In this document: piece by piece, positions 18,902-29,411 of the stretch | Layout: each line of letters begins with the position of its first letter | How positions within the stretch are numbered: position 1 is the first letter of the stretch | DNA from: Lachnospiraceae bacterium NSJ-143 | GTDB lineage: Bacteria > Bacillota > Clostridia > Lachnospirales > Anaerotignaceae | DNA: 64,000 nucleotides | Assembly (NCBI GenBank): GCA_022867625.1 | Contig: JALIFM010000007.1 | Coordinates: 1-64,000 of the forward strand | Reading direction: 5' to 3' | Made by a program: the position numbers and the translations under genes | The notes under the pieces: generated by a model | Told to the model about the DNA's origin: nothing | Databases searched by the model: none | The model's input: only the letters and a program-made list of their open reading frames with translations

Positions 18902-19894
18902 ATGAATAAAACTCAAATAAAGATAAACAGTTTTCTTTTTTCATTACTTGACTCCACATTGCCAATACCTAAAATATCAGACACATATACTGAATTTGAT
19001 GAAGAAACAGAAGATTATTTAAAGTCATTGATAACAAAAATTTCGGCTGACACCAGATTAAGGAATGGACTTGTTCCACATACTCATAAATATTTTGATC
19101 TTTTAGTAAATCAAAATGAAAAATTTGAACAATTCGCATCGAAAATTACAAATTCAATACACTTTTTAATGCAAAATAATAATATAATCTCTTCTGGTGA
19201 CGGTATTTTTATAAATGCCTCCATAGACAATGTTGATTATTTCTATTTTTTTAAACTTAACTACATAAAAAGATTTATGCACCTTTTGAAAGATGATTCT
19301 CTGAAACTTATAGAAAATAAAGTATTATTACCTTCATCTAACCAAAAATGTGACGAATGTTTTTACATTAATCTTTTCGATAAAGAAATATTCATAGTTG
19401 ACAAAAAATATACAATTGATGGAGAGCCTATAGACTATCTATCTAATTTTATACTTGGGCTTGTATTAAATAAATCTGAGGATGAATTAATTAAAATAAT
19501 CAACGAAGTTACTACAAACACAATTGAAAAACATTACACGCTTACGGCAAAAAAAATAATAGAATATAAAAATACACTTGCTGAAACTGCTGAAGCAACT
19601 GGTACAATTAATACTGAAGATATAAATATTAACGTATTTAATGACAACAAAGAAGCTGAAAACGAATATAAAGAAGCATTGTATAACAACGGGATTAAAG
19701 CAAAAGAAATAACTATAAGTAAAAAATTAGAGAAAAGGCTAACCAGAAAGCAAAAAATCTTAACAAGCACTGGAATAGAAATTTTAATACCGATTGAATA
19801 TCTCAATCAGCCTGATTTATTTGAGTATAGACAAGAAGAAGATGGTAAAATGACAATATTGATTAAAGATATTGATAAAATTGAGAATAAATAA
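18902..19894 (+). CDS. NdpA/YejK-like nucleoid-associated protein (tentative)
   Basis: A 330-residue protein. The order of features resembles the 37-kDa nucleoid-associated family: an early helical segment with YLKSLITKISAD, a middle FEQFASKITNSIHFLM, then YFYFFKLNYIKRFMHLLK, then a short FYINLFDKEIFIVDKKY strand pair before DYLSNFILG. The C-terminal third is charged and helical. Overall similarity is by pattern only. The long low-GC sequence and the position beside an R-M pair fit an accessory defence gene. An alternative is a wholly unknown family. Confidence 0.45.
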   Translation: MNKTQIKINSFLFSLLDSTLPIPKISDTYTEFDEETEDYLKSLITKISADTRLRNGLVPHTHKYFDLLVNQNEKFEQFASKITNSIHFLMQNNNIISSGDGIFINASIDNVDYFYFFKLNYIKRFMHLLKDDSLKLIENKVLLPSSNQKCDECFYINLFDKEIFIVDKKYTIDGEPIDYLSNFILGLVLNKSEDELIKIINEVTTNTIEKHYTLTAKKIIEYKNTLAETAEATGTINTEDININVFNDNKEAENEYKEALYNNGIKAKEITISKKLEKRLTRKQKILTSTGIEILIPIEYLNQPDLFEYRQEEDGKMTILIKDIDKIENK

Positions 19895-19901
19895 TCATGC
19901 C

Positions 19902-19971
19902 TAATTAAAGTACATAAAAAAGAGCAGTTAGCCAATTTGATTAATTGCTCCTTTTCTATGTACTTTAATTA
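19902..19971. terminator. bidirectional terminator hairpin, copy 1
   Basis: A 15-bp perfect outer stem, TAATTAAAGTACATA/TATGTACTTTAATTA, encloses GAGCA/TGCTC. It separates the NdpA-like gene from the convergent zinc-ribbon gene. A similar hairpin lies after the second zinc-ribbon gene. Confidence 0.75.
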
Positions 19972-20060
19972 GATTCAATATAAACATTAGTGTTCATTTA
20001 TTAATAATTGTAAAGGAGTTGAAGTTTATGATTTAGTACATACTTTATTACCATTTAAAG

Positions 20061-20522
20061 TTATTTCCCCGGCTTCCATTTATATCCACAGTTCTGGCAT
20101 ACATTTCTAGGAGCGCCTGAACCTATGAATCCAGTTACAATAGAGAATCCTCTGTTAACTGTAGCTATGTTTGTTGAGCCACATTTAGGGCATTTAGGCA
20201 AATTGGGAGCAGAGGCTATTGGCTCTGGTTCTCTTTTATTGTATGTAGCAGGAACTCTTTTTCGTTTTATCATTTTTCTACATAATCTATAGGCATTTTC
20301 CGAGTCAAGACCACATTTATTAATAAGTTGCTGTTGAGCTTGAGATAAGTCATGATTATTCTTAATGGATTCAAATTCTTCGGTAAGGTCATAACGTACA
20401 CCATCTATACAGCAGACATTTTCTTCATTAACGATAGTTAATTTTAATGGAAATCCACAATGTATACATACTTCTGATTTATCTGATATCTCTTTTCCAC
20501 ATTCAGGACATTTTATAAGCAT
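20061..20522 (-). CDS. zinc-ribbon protein, paralogue 1
   Basis: A 153-residue protein with an N-terminal zinc ribbon ([17 protein letters not shown]), a central helical segment (about 50-100) and a C-terminal zinc ribbon. The C-terminal ribbon has CPKCGSTN and CQNCGYKW separated by the glycine-rich hydrophobic stretch [14 protein letters not shown]. That C-terminal 45-residue block is nearly identical to the one in the gene at 20975-21379. Function unknown. The glycine-rich hydrophobic stretch could associate with membranes or a protein partner. Confidence 0.75.
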   Translation of the reverse strand: MLIKCPECGKEISDKSEVCIHCGFPLKLTIVNEENVCCIDGVRYDLTEEFESIKNNHDLSQAQQQLINKCGLDSENAYRLCRKMIKRKRVPATYNKREPEPIASAPNLPKCPKCGSTNIATVNRGFSIVTGFIGSGAPRNVCQNCGYKWKPGK

Positions 20523-20829
20523 TTAATACCACCCTTTTTATTCTTAATAATAGTTATTATATAACTACATATTGGAACAGGCAAGATGATTCTGATATGA
20601 CAAGCCGGGCAAATCAGTATCTTTCTCTATATTAAATATAAATTTATGCCGTCAACCAAATTTTATATTTCAAACTATAAAAAAGAGGCTGATAACGCCA
20701 GTGCTTCGATTACAATACTGGGAAAATCATTTTCAAATATACGGACAGATTAAAAAAATAATCAGGGTATACTTTACAGCGTTTTGGGTAGGGAATCATT
20801 AAAAAGCTCAGATACTTGATATAAAAGAT
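20523..20829. other. intergenic stretch between zinc-ribbon paralogues
   Basis: About 300 AT-rich bases with no convincing gene. A stop-bounded plus-strand frame near 20690-20751 (KKEADNASASITILGKSFS) may be a gene relic, but no start or ribosome-binding site is seen. The promoter of the minus-strand gene at 20522 should lie here. Confidence 0.35.
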
Positions 20830-20830
20830 A

Positions 20831-20896
20831 TAAAGTACACATCAAAAGGGCAATTAACTTTTAAAACAGTTAGCTGCCCTTTCTGTGTGTACTTTA
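20831..20896. terminator. terminator hairpin, copy 2
   Basis: Outer stem TAAAGTACACA/TGTGTACTTTA and inner AAAGGGCA/TGCCCTTT, located downstream of the second zinc-ribbon gene. Shape and sequence parallel the hairpin at 19902-19971. Confidence 0.7.
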
Positions 20897-20974
20897 TTAA
20901 GATAAGTATACGCTTTGGTGCTTATTAGTTTGGGTTAAAAGGAGTTGAGGCTTAGTTTGTGATTTAATTTAGTA

Positions 20975-21379
20975 TTATTTTCTCTTTGGATCCCATTTAT
21001 ACCCGCACCTTTGGCATACATTCCGGGGAGCGCCGGAGCCTATGAATCCAGTTACAATAGAGAATCCTCTGTTGACTGTAGCTATGTTGGTAGAGCCGCA
21101 TTTAGGGCATTTTACAGGAGTTGGCTTTCCATAGGCATGTTCGTGCTGAAATTTTACAAGCCTATATTTCATTTCTTCAGTAAAAGTACCATTTATATGT
21201 TCTTTAACGTAATTGTCTCTTTCCTCGTCTGACATTTTTCTAAATTCTTCTTCGGTTATATCAGGCCAATCAATCAAACTGCCGCAAACAGGACAATATT
21301 TATCCATTTCATTCTCTAGCTTTCCAATTTTAAAAAACCCACAGTTTTTACAAAACTCAACTTTCCATTCACTTCCCAT
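20975..21379 (-). CDS. zinc-ribbon protein, paralogue 2
   Basis: A 134-residue protein with a different N-terminal zinc ribbon (CKNCGFF and CPVCGSL) and a C-terminal block almost identical to the neighbouring paralogue ([16 protein letters not shown], then CQRCGYKW). A 35-base run is identical between the two genes at DNA level. GGAGTGTG precedes the ATG. Gene plus downstream hairpin appear duplicated as a unit, with the N-terminal half then diverging or being swapped. It is the last cargo gene before the intron's 3' end. Confidence 0.75.
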   Translation of the reverse strand: MGSEWKVEFCKNCGFFKIGKLENEMDKYCPVCGSLIDWPDITEEEFRKMSDEERDNYVKEHINGTFTEEMKYRLVKFQHEHAYGKPTPVKCPKCGSTNIATVNRGFSIVTGFIGSGAPRNVCQRCGYKWDPKRK

Positions 21380-21491
21380 GGTGACACACTCCCTTCTTAT
21401 TAGATTATTTTACCATACTTTATGTAGAATAACAACAACCCCTTTAGCCGTTTCAACTAAATATTAAGCCGCCAAGCAATTAGATATTCAG

Positions 21492-24400
21492 AACATTTGA
21501 CAACGGTTTAAAGGGGCTTACTAATAGTTTAGGGTTTAGCCAGAGAACTTTTGCTGAGTGGAATAGAGATGTATCCGCAGCTTTTAACTCCGGCGAAACA
21601 GGTGCGAAAAGATTTTTCAACACATTGGCGACAGCATTTAACATAAAGCTTAACCCACCTACTGTTGAGGAATTAACTACACAGTTTAGTAATTTTCATA
21701 GAGAGTTTTCGGCCTTAGATCCTAGTAAGCCATACATGGACAGAGTTAATCGGGCCGCCGAAGTTGTAGGGGGCTTAAACTCAAAGGTAAGGTATTACGC
21801 AGAGCTATGCGAAGTTGGAACAATGACCCAAGAAGGGTTTGTACATATGTTAGAGTCTGCTACGTTAGCAAGCAGAGCCGCCGCTGTTGGGTTTAAGGTA
21901 TTAAGCACAGCCGCAAACATGGCGTTCAGTATGGTTATGGTCAAATTAGTTTCGCTTGCAGTGTCTAAGGTTATGGAGTATGTTCAGGCAGCGGAAAAAG
22001 CACGGCAAAAATCCTATGAGCTTACAAATTCATATAAAGACCAACAGGCTTCTCTTGATTCACAGATTAAGAAATACAAAGAATTAAAAGACACTCTTGA
22101 CAGCGGCAACCTTTCTGTTGACGAAACACGCTCCATTAAAAGCCAGCTGTTAGAGATTCAGAAGTCTTTAATTGAGTCATACGGCAACGAGGTATCCAAC
22201 ATTGACCTTGTTAATGGTAAATACAAAGAGCAGATTGGGTTACTAAGTGAAATATCCAAAGGAAAGGCTGAAAGTTATGTTGCTGAAAATCGTGACGTTT
22301 TTGAAGCCGCTAAGAAAAGCCTTGAAAAAGAAAGAGAATATAATATTGGGAAAATAAGCTGGGAAGGCGTTTCTACTGCGCCGGAAGAAAAGCAAAAGCT
22401 TATTGATTATATAAGGTCTTACAGTAATTTGTTCAAGGCAACTCAATCTGACTATACCAGAGCAGGCACTAAAACTGATGTAGAAATAAAGGTAAAAGCT
22501 ACAGCCGAAAATGCCGATGAGGTAATGCACAAGTTTTACATGGATTTGGAGCAATACGGAAAAGACAATGATATTGATGTCTCTGACCTGCTAAAGGGAG
22601 TCTCCGGCCAGTTAAAAAACTTATGGACAGATGAGCTAACGGAGTATAAGTCTGTTTATGAGGAGTTTATGAAAGCAGAGGTTGTACGTAACGACAGTCT
22701 CCGCCCTTTATATGAAGATTCCATTAAGGCAGTTGAAGATTACAATACAGCCCTCTCTAAGGGTGAAGGTGTTGACAAGGCAAAGGCAAATCTGAACTCT
22801 ATACAGCAGGCTGTGAGTGATACCAGTGGTGAGTTGGAAGGTTCACAGGCAGTATTTGACGACATTTATGATGGAATCAACAAAGACGCAGAGGCCGCTT
22901 ATAAACTAAGTCAAGCCTTCCAAACTAATGCAACGGTACAAAGCTATGCCGAGCGACTTCGTGGATTAACAGATATTGACCTACAGGCAATTAACACTAA
23001 GGATAACAAGGAACAGCATGGCGAAGAAGCCTTTACAGCCTTGATGGAATATCTTGAGCTTACCGAAGAACAGGCGCAAAGCTTAATAGATAAGCTTGTA
23101 GAGCTGGAATATATACAAGGCGAGATTAAAGAGCAGGATATAGATGAAAACGCACCTGATTTTACCGATTCAATTTCTCAGATTCAGGCTCTTTCTAAGG
23201 GGTTAGAACAGTTAGACTCTATTTACGCTGATGTTTCAGATGGCAAAAGCTTTGACTGGTCATCTATTTTAAACAATGAGAATTTTAAGGAAACCTTTGG
23301 CAGTCTTGAGGGAGTATATGACAACTTTATAAAGGTAATAAGCAACTCTCCTTCTGACATAAATGCCTGTCAGGAAGCTTTTAATGAGCTTGCTACTGCT
23401 TATATTAATAACAGTGACGCACTAAGCAATCTTACAGAGGAAAACGCCAATGCGGTTATTAACATGCTAAACGAATATGGTGTGGCAAATTCAGCGGAGC
23501 TTGTTCACAACAGACTTGCCGCCGCAAAAACATATGCCGCATATGCCGCTAAAGGACATGGCGAGGCTTTATATGGAGAAATAAACGCTTTAATCACCGA
23601 GGACGGACAAATTTCAGAATCGGAAAAAACAATTATTTCCTACACTCTGGAAAAAGAAATTGCCAACAACACAGTGTTAAGCACCGAAGGCGATATTACA
23701 AATCTTCTTGCATTAGTAGAAGCGTTAGGCGGTGCTACAACAGCCTTAAGCAGCTATTACAGTATGAAGGCCCATATGGACAAGATGGTTAAGGAAGGCA
23801 GTTTTGACGCTTTAGAGGATAAATCAAAAAATTTCTTAACCGACAAGCTTCAAGCCAGTCAAAAAGCAGCAATAGAAGAAATCAAAGGTGCTTTAAATAA
23901 CGCAAAGGGAAATGCAAACTTTACCGGCGGTGAAAAAACAAAATCGGCTAAGAGCGATTCAGGCGGAGGCGGTTCATCAGGTTCAAAACCGGACTTTACA
24001 AACTGGTTCGACCTATTCATTCAAGACAAAGAGGAACGCCTTGAGCAGTTGACAAATGAGAACAGCAGGCTTGACAAAGAGTATAAAAGAGCTTTAAGCC
24101 TAGGTGATGAACAAGCCATAGTCTCATTGAAGGATGAGCTTATTCTTAATTCTAAGAAAATACAGGAGCTTTACGCTTCTTCTGCCAATGAGCTGAGGTC
24201 TAAGATTGAGAATGACCAACACGCCCTTCCCCTTCTATATGAAATAGCCCCTAAGTTAAAGGGCGTAGATATAGAGGATTGGACACCAACCTTAATTCAG
24301 GAAATAAAGGAAGGCCTAAGCGAGGATAATAAGACTGTCCTTGATTCCCTTGTTCCTAGTATTCAAAAGGCTTTTAAGCTTGTAGGAGAAAAGGAAGGCA

Positions 24401-26787
24401 AAGGCGATTGGGCACAGAGCTTCGCAGATGTTTGGGAGCAGCTTGACGGTATTACGCAGGAGTATTACAACAACAGAATTGAGGCAACACAGAAAGTCCT
24501 TGACGCACAGGACGAAGAAATAAAAAAGACAGATGAAATCATCTCCGGCTACGAAGATGAGATTGACACCATTGAGACTATGGAGGAGCTTTACGGCAGC
24601 TCTACAGAGAACCGTATTAAATGGGCCGAAACAGCTCTCAAGAAGGTTGAGACATATGACAAAAAGGAACAGCAGCTTAGTAAAAAGAAGCTTGAGCTGC
24701 AAAAGGCCCTTCTTGACAACAAAAAGGCTCAGGCAGATTTGGAGGGCAGCTCACCTAACAATCTATCCAGCCTAAAGTCTCTTGAAGCCTTAACTAATGC
24801 GGAGAAGGAATATTGTAAATCTCTTGAGGAAACGGACAAGCAGCTTAAAGAGAACCAAAAAAGCAAGCTTGAATATTACAGTAAATTACATAGTGAGATT
24901 GTAAGCAAGCTTAAGGAAATACGGGAGCTTCAAAAGGAACGTGCCGAGGACAAGCTTGACAAAGACCATGAGAAACGTCAAAATGCCCTTGAGGAACAGC
25001 AGGAAGCGGCGTTAAAGGCGTTGGAGGACGAAAGAGACGCAGCTATTGAAGCGTCTGAGGCCAAGAGTGACAGCCTTGAAGATGAACTTGAACTTCTACA
25101 AAAGAGGAACGAGGAATTAAAGGATACAACAGAATACTATGATAAGCTTTTAAATCTTCAAAAATTAAAACGTGATAACACACATGTTGTTATAGACGAA
25201 GCCACAGGCAAAGAGGTTTACACCTATGACAGGCAGGCTGTTAAAGAGGCTGAGGGCGAGCTTGAACAATGGTGGGCTGACAAAGCTTATGACAACCAAG
25301 TTGACGCATTACAAGACCAGATTGACAAGCAGAAGGAATACACTGACCAGATTAAGGATGAGTATGATAAACGTATTGACAGCCTTAAAGAGGCACAGGA
25401 AAAGGAAAAGAATGCTCTGGCAGATGCACTCCAGAAAGAAAAGGAAGCTTTTAATATCTACTGGGAAAAAGTCCTCAGTGATGAACAGCTCAATATTGAA
25501 GCGAGAACTTTAGAGCAGGAACACGGATATGAGAATGCCCTAAATGGTCTTAACGGTTTCTTTGACAACATGAAGGAACAATTAGACGCTGAAAACGCTG
25601 AAATGTTAATTAAGGGTCAGGCTCTTTCAAACAGTTTCCTATCAGGGTTCTTCTCTACACTTGAAGAAGGAGTTAGCCAATGGCTTGACAGCAACGGCAG
25701 AGTATTTGGAGAAATGGGTATTAATATCACTCCGGATATTGTCAGAAAAGATATCAACAATATTATCGCAGAAATGTTCAGAAACTCTCAGGGCTGGGCT
25801 TCTGCAAAGGACGAAAGTACAAGAAATGTATTTGCCGATAACAATCGCAATCTCGGCGGCTTAATCGGCGCTAATTATGACAGCAGCTCCGGTATCTGGT
25901 CTGTCAACGGGAAAAACATTTACGACATACTTCCCGACAGTTTAAAGAAAAGCATTAAGGCAACTGTAGACAATACAGGCTCCAACGAATTAATACAGGA
26001 GTCCAATGAAAAAGTCGCCTCTGTCGCAAAAACCGTAAAAGAAAGCCTTGTCGCCAACAGCAGCAATGTCGAAGCCTTAACTGACAGGAGTGATGATTTG
26101 CTTGATGCCTGCAATGCGCTTATTAAAACTTATAGCGGCATTGACAACAGCATTTCAGCTCCGGTCAATCATACATCATCATCTGGAAATACAAATAACA
26201 GCTCACAGGAAACATCTCCGCCACCGCCAAAAGAAGATAAGGAGAATGTGGAACCGAAGTATCAGAACTACACATCTACGTATCAGGGTTCCGGACAGAA
26301 TGTCAAGACAGAAATACAGGGCGATCAGACATACAGATATATTGACAATGGTGATGGAACACAGGATATCGAAATTTACAGCTCCACTACCGGTAATCTT
26401 CTCTCTATGAAGAAGAATGTCAAGAAAAAACATACCGGCATCAAGACCGGTCTGGTCGGCAGCTTAAAAGAGAATGACAAGATAGCCTTCCTGAAAAGGA
26501 TTGCTATTGACGGGCTAAAATCAGATGAAGTACCAACTATACTACAGGAGGGTGAAGGAGTATTTACAGAAAAACAGATGGACAATATCTCTAATGCGCT
26601 TATGGCGGGAGAAATATCCAGTAATGTTTTGAAGGTATACGAGAGCACATTGAAAGTTCCTGTGACAAACAGTACACCTACAACTGTTGAAAAAGGAGAT
26701 ACAATAGTAATTCAAAACATGACTGTAAAGGCTGATAACGCAGAGACATTTATGAGACAGCTTAAGTTAAAGGCTGGGAGAGTTTAA
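21492..26787 (+). CDS. phage tail tape measure protein, 3' exon
   Basis: Codes for the last about 1,765 residues of the tape measure. The frame opens upstream of the first ATG (21625) and continues to the proposed splice site, so the ATG is probably not the real start. It contains a hydrophobic segment (VGFKVLSTAANMAFSMVMV), long coiled coils, a Gly/Ser-rich linker near 23960 and a second coiled-coil block rich in Lys, Glu and Asp (24000-25500). The C-terminal module has VPTILQEGEGVFTEKQ, a common tape-measure ending. It is in phase with exon 1 (8,901 bases in all). Confidence 0.85.
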
Positions 26788-26793
26788 TTGTGA

Positions 26794-26824
26794 CGGGCAG
26801 TGTGAAAACTGCCCGCCTTTTACT
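26794..26824 (+). terminator. terminator after tape measure
   Basis: CGGGCAGT/ACTGCCCG stem with a 6-base loop followed by CCTTTT, seven bases past the stop codon. Confidence 0.8.
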
Positions 26825-26873
26825 GTTTTTGCAGTTATTTTTTTGTTCTAAACCATAGAATTGAGGTGATTAA

Positions 26874-27968
26874 TTGATTTACAGACCACTTAATGTTCTG
26901 CCTGACAATGAATTTTTTGCATATGGCAAGACTATAAGGATAACATGGAAAAATTCCGGCGACACAATGAAAGCCTACAGAATTTACATATACAATAACA
27001 GCACAGACAAGCTGGTATATGATTCAGCAGAAATAACAAATTACATACCTTCTCACACGCTATCACAGGTGCTAGGCATAGGAATATACAAATACAAGAT
27101 AGTAGTGTACAATGATACATCCGGCAACAGTAAGAGAAATTCGGCTGAGAGTACATTGAAGATTTTTACTGTCTCCCCTATTCCTACAGTAACTTTAAAT
27201 TTGCAGGACGGAGACACAATTTCGACTCAGCAGCTCTCTATTTCTGCGGAATACTCTCATCCTTCAGGAACGAAAAACAAAAATTATAAATTCCTGCTAT
27301 ACGATGAATACAAAAACGTATTGGAAGAAAGTCCATATTTTACAGATGACAAATTTGAGTACACATACAGTATTCTTCTTGAAAACAAAGGAACGTACTA
27401 TGCTCAGTGTATGGTTATAACATATGACAACATTGAAGCCGCCAGTGACATGGTTAGATTTACGGCAGAATATATTAAGCCTAACCTGAGCTTTAAACTT
27501 ATCCCTACTACATTTAACTGCAAGCCGTATGTACAGCTTGACTGGACTATAAGCAGAATCATAGGAACGATAGAAGGAAACGGATATTATATTGATATAA
27601 ACAACAATGCCCTTTCAGGTGATGATGAGGATTTTTACAATAAAGCCGTCAAACTGAATCTGACTGCAAACGGTTCAAAAGCTTTGTTTGAAAACGGATT
27701 TATCATAGAGAATGATTTTACCATAAACCTCTGGGTAGAAGAATTTCCTGTTGACGGTACTGTGTTTTTCAAATTGACAAATGAAGATAACGGCATGTTG
27801 TATTTGAATTTTTATCAGAATAAAGTCCATTGCTGGAAAGAAAACGGATTAATAAGAGTGCATACCGCCAGTGAGGAGCTTAATTTAAAAACCAAAGATA
27901 AGGTTATGATAAGGATTCAGCAAAAGAATAATTTGATTGATGTTTATGCTCAGGTGGTAGGAGAATAA
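26874..27968 (+). CDS. distal tail protein with Fn3-like and LamG-like regions
   Basis: A 364-residue protein starting at TTG after GAGGTGAT. Residues about 1-100 and 105-200 look like two beta-sandwich (Fn3-like) domains. The C-terminal part (about 225-364) has the LamG/concanavalin pattern with FTINLWVEEFP, MLYLNFYQNKV and KVMIRIQQKNN. It lies downstream of the tape measure where siphophages place distal tail and host-recognition proteins. The C-terminal domain ends abruptly, and the next tail gene is broken, so some sequence may be missing. Confidence 0.65.
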   Translation: MIYRPLNVLPDNEFFAYGKTIRITWKNSGDTMKAYRIYIYNNSTDKLVYDSAEITNYIPSHTLSQVLGIGIYKYKIVVYNDTSGNSKRNSAESTLKIFTVSPIPTVTLNLQDGDTISTQQLSISAEYSHPSGTKNKNYKFLLYDEYKNVLEESPYFTDDKFEYTYSILLENKGTYYAQCMVITYDNIEAASDMVRFTAEYIKPNLSFKLIPTTFNCKPYVQLDWTISRIIGTIEGNGYYIDINNNALSGDDEDFYNKAVKLNLTANGSKALFENGFIIENDFTINLWVEEFPVDGTVFFKLTNEDNGMLYLNFYQNKVHCWKENGLIRVHTASEELNLKTKDKVMIRIQQKNNLIDVYAQVVGE

Positions 27969-27990
27969 CGATTAGGGAGGTTGTGGTTCG

Positions 27991-28065
27991 ATGGCTAAAA
28001 TAAAGAGATTTGACATACTGACTGTGCCTATAAAGGTTGAATGTAAAAGCTCTCTTATAGGGTGA
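27991..28065 (+). pseudogene. tail gene N-terminus, truncated
   Basis: A 24-codon frame, starting MAKIKRFDILTVPIKVE after GGGAGG, stops suddenly at a hairpin-rich sequence. It looks like the start of a larger tail gene cut by an insertion or deletion. The corresponding C-terminus is not recognised downstream. Confidence 0.55.
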
Positions 28066-28230
28066 ATACTTGGAGTATTTAAATGTCTTACACAGATTAG
28101 AGTAAGGATGTTTACATTAACAATAGGCGGTAAGTCAATTAGCCGCCTTTGTGGTAGAAAACCACTTCCTCGCTTTTATCGCTTAATTGTTCCTTATATA
28201 TCTGGTGTTAGTAAAAAAATTTCAACATAA
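28063..28230. other. hairpin-rich segment, possible insertion-sequence relic
   Basis: Three compact hairpins follow one another: AATACT/AGTATT, GGCGG/CCGCC and GTGGT/ACCAC. No open frame is present. The placement at a gene break suggests the end of a lost IS200/IS605-like or similar element. There is no direct proof. Confidence 0.35.
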
Positions 28231-28307
28231 ATCCCCTCCTCCTTTCCTTTTTTATCTAAAAGTGATATCATTAATTAGATAAAACAACTTTGGGGAGGAG
28301 ATTTTTA

Positions 28308-29396
28308 ATGAAAAAGAAGGTATTATGTTCAATTTTATCAGGGGCTTTTGTATTAGCGTCACTTACTCCTTTGTATGCCGCAACAAATGACATAAGTGTT
28401 TTTATTAACAACAGTCAGGTTACATTTGATACTCAGCCACAAATTATCAATGACTCTACCTTTGTTCCAATGAGAAAAATTTTTGAGGAATTAGGTGCAA
28501 GTGTTGAGTGGAATGACAGTGATAAAAGTATCAAGGCAACGAAGGACAGCAAAGTAGTAACCTTATATATTGACAAAACTTACTGCGAAGTAGATGGCAA
28601 AAAACAGGAAACAGGAATAGCACCTCAGATTATTGACAGCCGTACCCTCGTTCCGTTGAGAATGGTTTCAGAGCTTCTTGACTGTGATGTTAATTGGAAC
28701 GGAGAAACGAGAAAAATTGATATAACAAGTAAAGAGCCTGAAAATAAAATCTCAGAACCTTTGCCTCAGGAAAATGTATCAAATAAAGAAAACAGCGAAC
28801 CGGAAATTACAGATAACAGAGAAATATCTAATGCAGACTATATATCAATATCGGATAATACATACATCATGCTCGGTCAGAGAATTGACTTGAATGTAAA
28901 ATCAAAACCAAGCGGCATAAGTGCAAAAAATTTGAAACTCACATCTTCTGACGAAAATATAATAAAAGTTTATGATGATGGCACAGTTGAAGGAGTTGCT
29001 CTTGGCACAGCCACTGTAACCGCAACCGCAGGAAATGGCAAGTTTTCTAATGCAGACATAGAAGTTACCGAATTTCACTTTACCGATATTAAAGATACAA
29101 TAAGTTTTAAAGATGAAGCATACTTGGCTCCTGTGTTACAAATAACAGGAACAAAATCAGAATATAAAAAATCGGCAGATTCTTATATTCTGTCAATAGC
29201 ATTTCAATGTTATCTCAGTAGAAGTACTGATGCAGATGCCACTTTAAAATGGGATTTATGCGATAAAGACGGGTTTGTATTTGAAAGCAAAGAAACCAAG
29301 ATAGAATCATCAGAACATATCTCTGGTGAAAAATTTGAGAAAAAAGTAACCGTCAGCAATTTACCAGCGGGAGAATACTATCTTGATGTAAGATAA
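28308..29396 (+). CDS. secreted protein with copper-amine-oxidase-N-like and Big2 domains
   Basis: A 362-residue exported protein. A signal peptide (KKKVLCSILSGAFVLASLTPLYA) is followed by the stalk-like Cu_amine_oxidN1 repeat pair: FVPMRKIFEELGASVEWN, then LVPLRMVSELLDCDVNWNG (about residues 35-140). An acidic linker follows, then a bacterial Ig-like Big2 domain (GTVEGVALGTATVTATAGNG, about 195-255) and a C-terminal beta domain. GGGGAGGAG precedes the ATG. It has its own terminator and interrupts the tail operon, so it is likely cargo (wall-binding or lysogen-surface protein) rather than a virion part. Confidence 0.8.
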   Translation: MKKKVLCSILSGAFVLASLTPLYAATNDISVFINNSQVTFDTQPQIINDSTFVPMRKIFEELGASVEWNDSDKSIKATKDSKVVTLYIDKTYCEVDGKKQETGIAPQIIDSRTLVPLRMVSELLDCDVNWNGETRKIDITSKEPENKISEPLPQENVSNKENSEPEITDNREISNADYISISDNTYIMLGQRIDLNVKSKPSGISAKNLKLTSSDENIIKVYDDGTVEGVALGTATVTATAGNGKFSNADIEVTEFHFTDIKDTISFKDEAYLAPVLQITGTKSEYKKSADSYILSIAFQCYLSRSTDADATLKWDLCDKDGFVFESKETKIESSEHISGEKFEKKVTVSNLPAGEYYLDVR

Positions 29397-29411
29397 TACA
29401 GTTTATAAAAC

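Larger units (their letters stand above)
12713..21491 (+). mobile_element. group I intron with 8.3 kb cargo in its P9.2 loop
   Basis: The 5' exon end AAAACGT pairs with GTGTTTT (12726-12732), closing with the U-G pair group I introns require. P2 is TCTGCTA/TAGCAGA (12758-12764/12775-12781). P4 is TGCTG (12813-12817)/CAGCA (12939-12943). P7 is GACTG (13070-13074)/CAGTC (13107-13111). P8 is CAAGTCA-GAAA-TGGCTTG, P9 is ATACAAG/CTTGTAT, P9.1 is ATAGG/CCTAT. P9.2 is a perfect 12-bp stem, TTGCTTGGCGGC (13163-13174) with GCCGCCAAGCAA (21468-21479). The last base is G (21491). Removal joins exon codon GT|A in frame. P3 was not found convincingly. Confidence 0.72.

Noticed and set aside
12713-21491. 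Group II intron
   Set aside because: No GUGYG-type 5' end, no domain V hairpin and no reverse transcriptase/maturase gene were found in the insert.
24316-26650. Several antisense and shifted frames of 60-130 codons inside the tape-measure and fibre genes
   Set aside because: They are shadows of long, biased coding sequences and lack starts, ribosome-binding sites and recognisable motifs.
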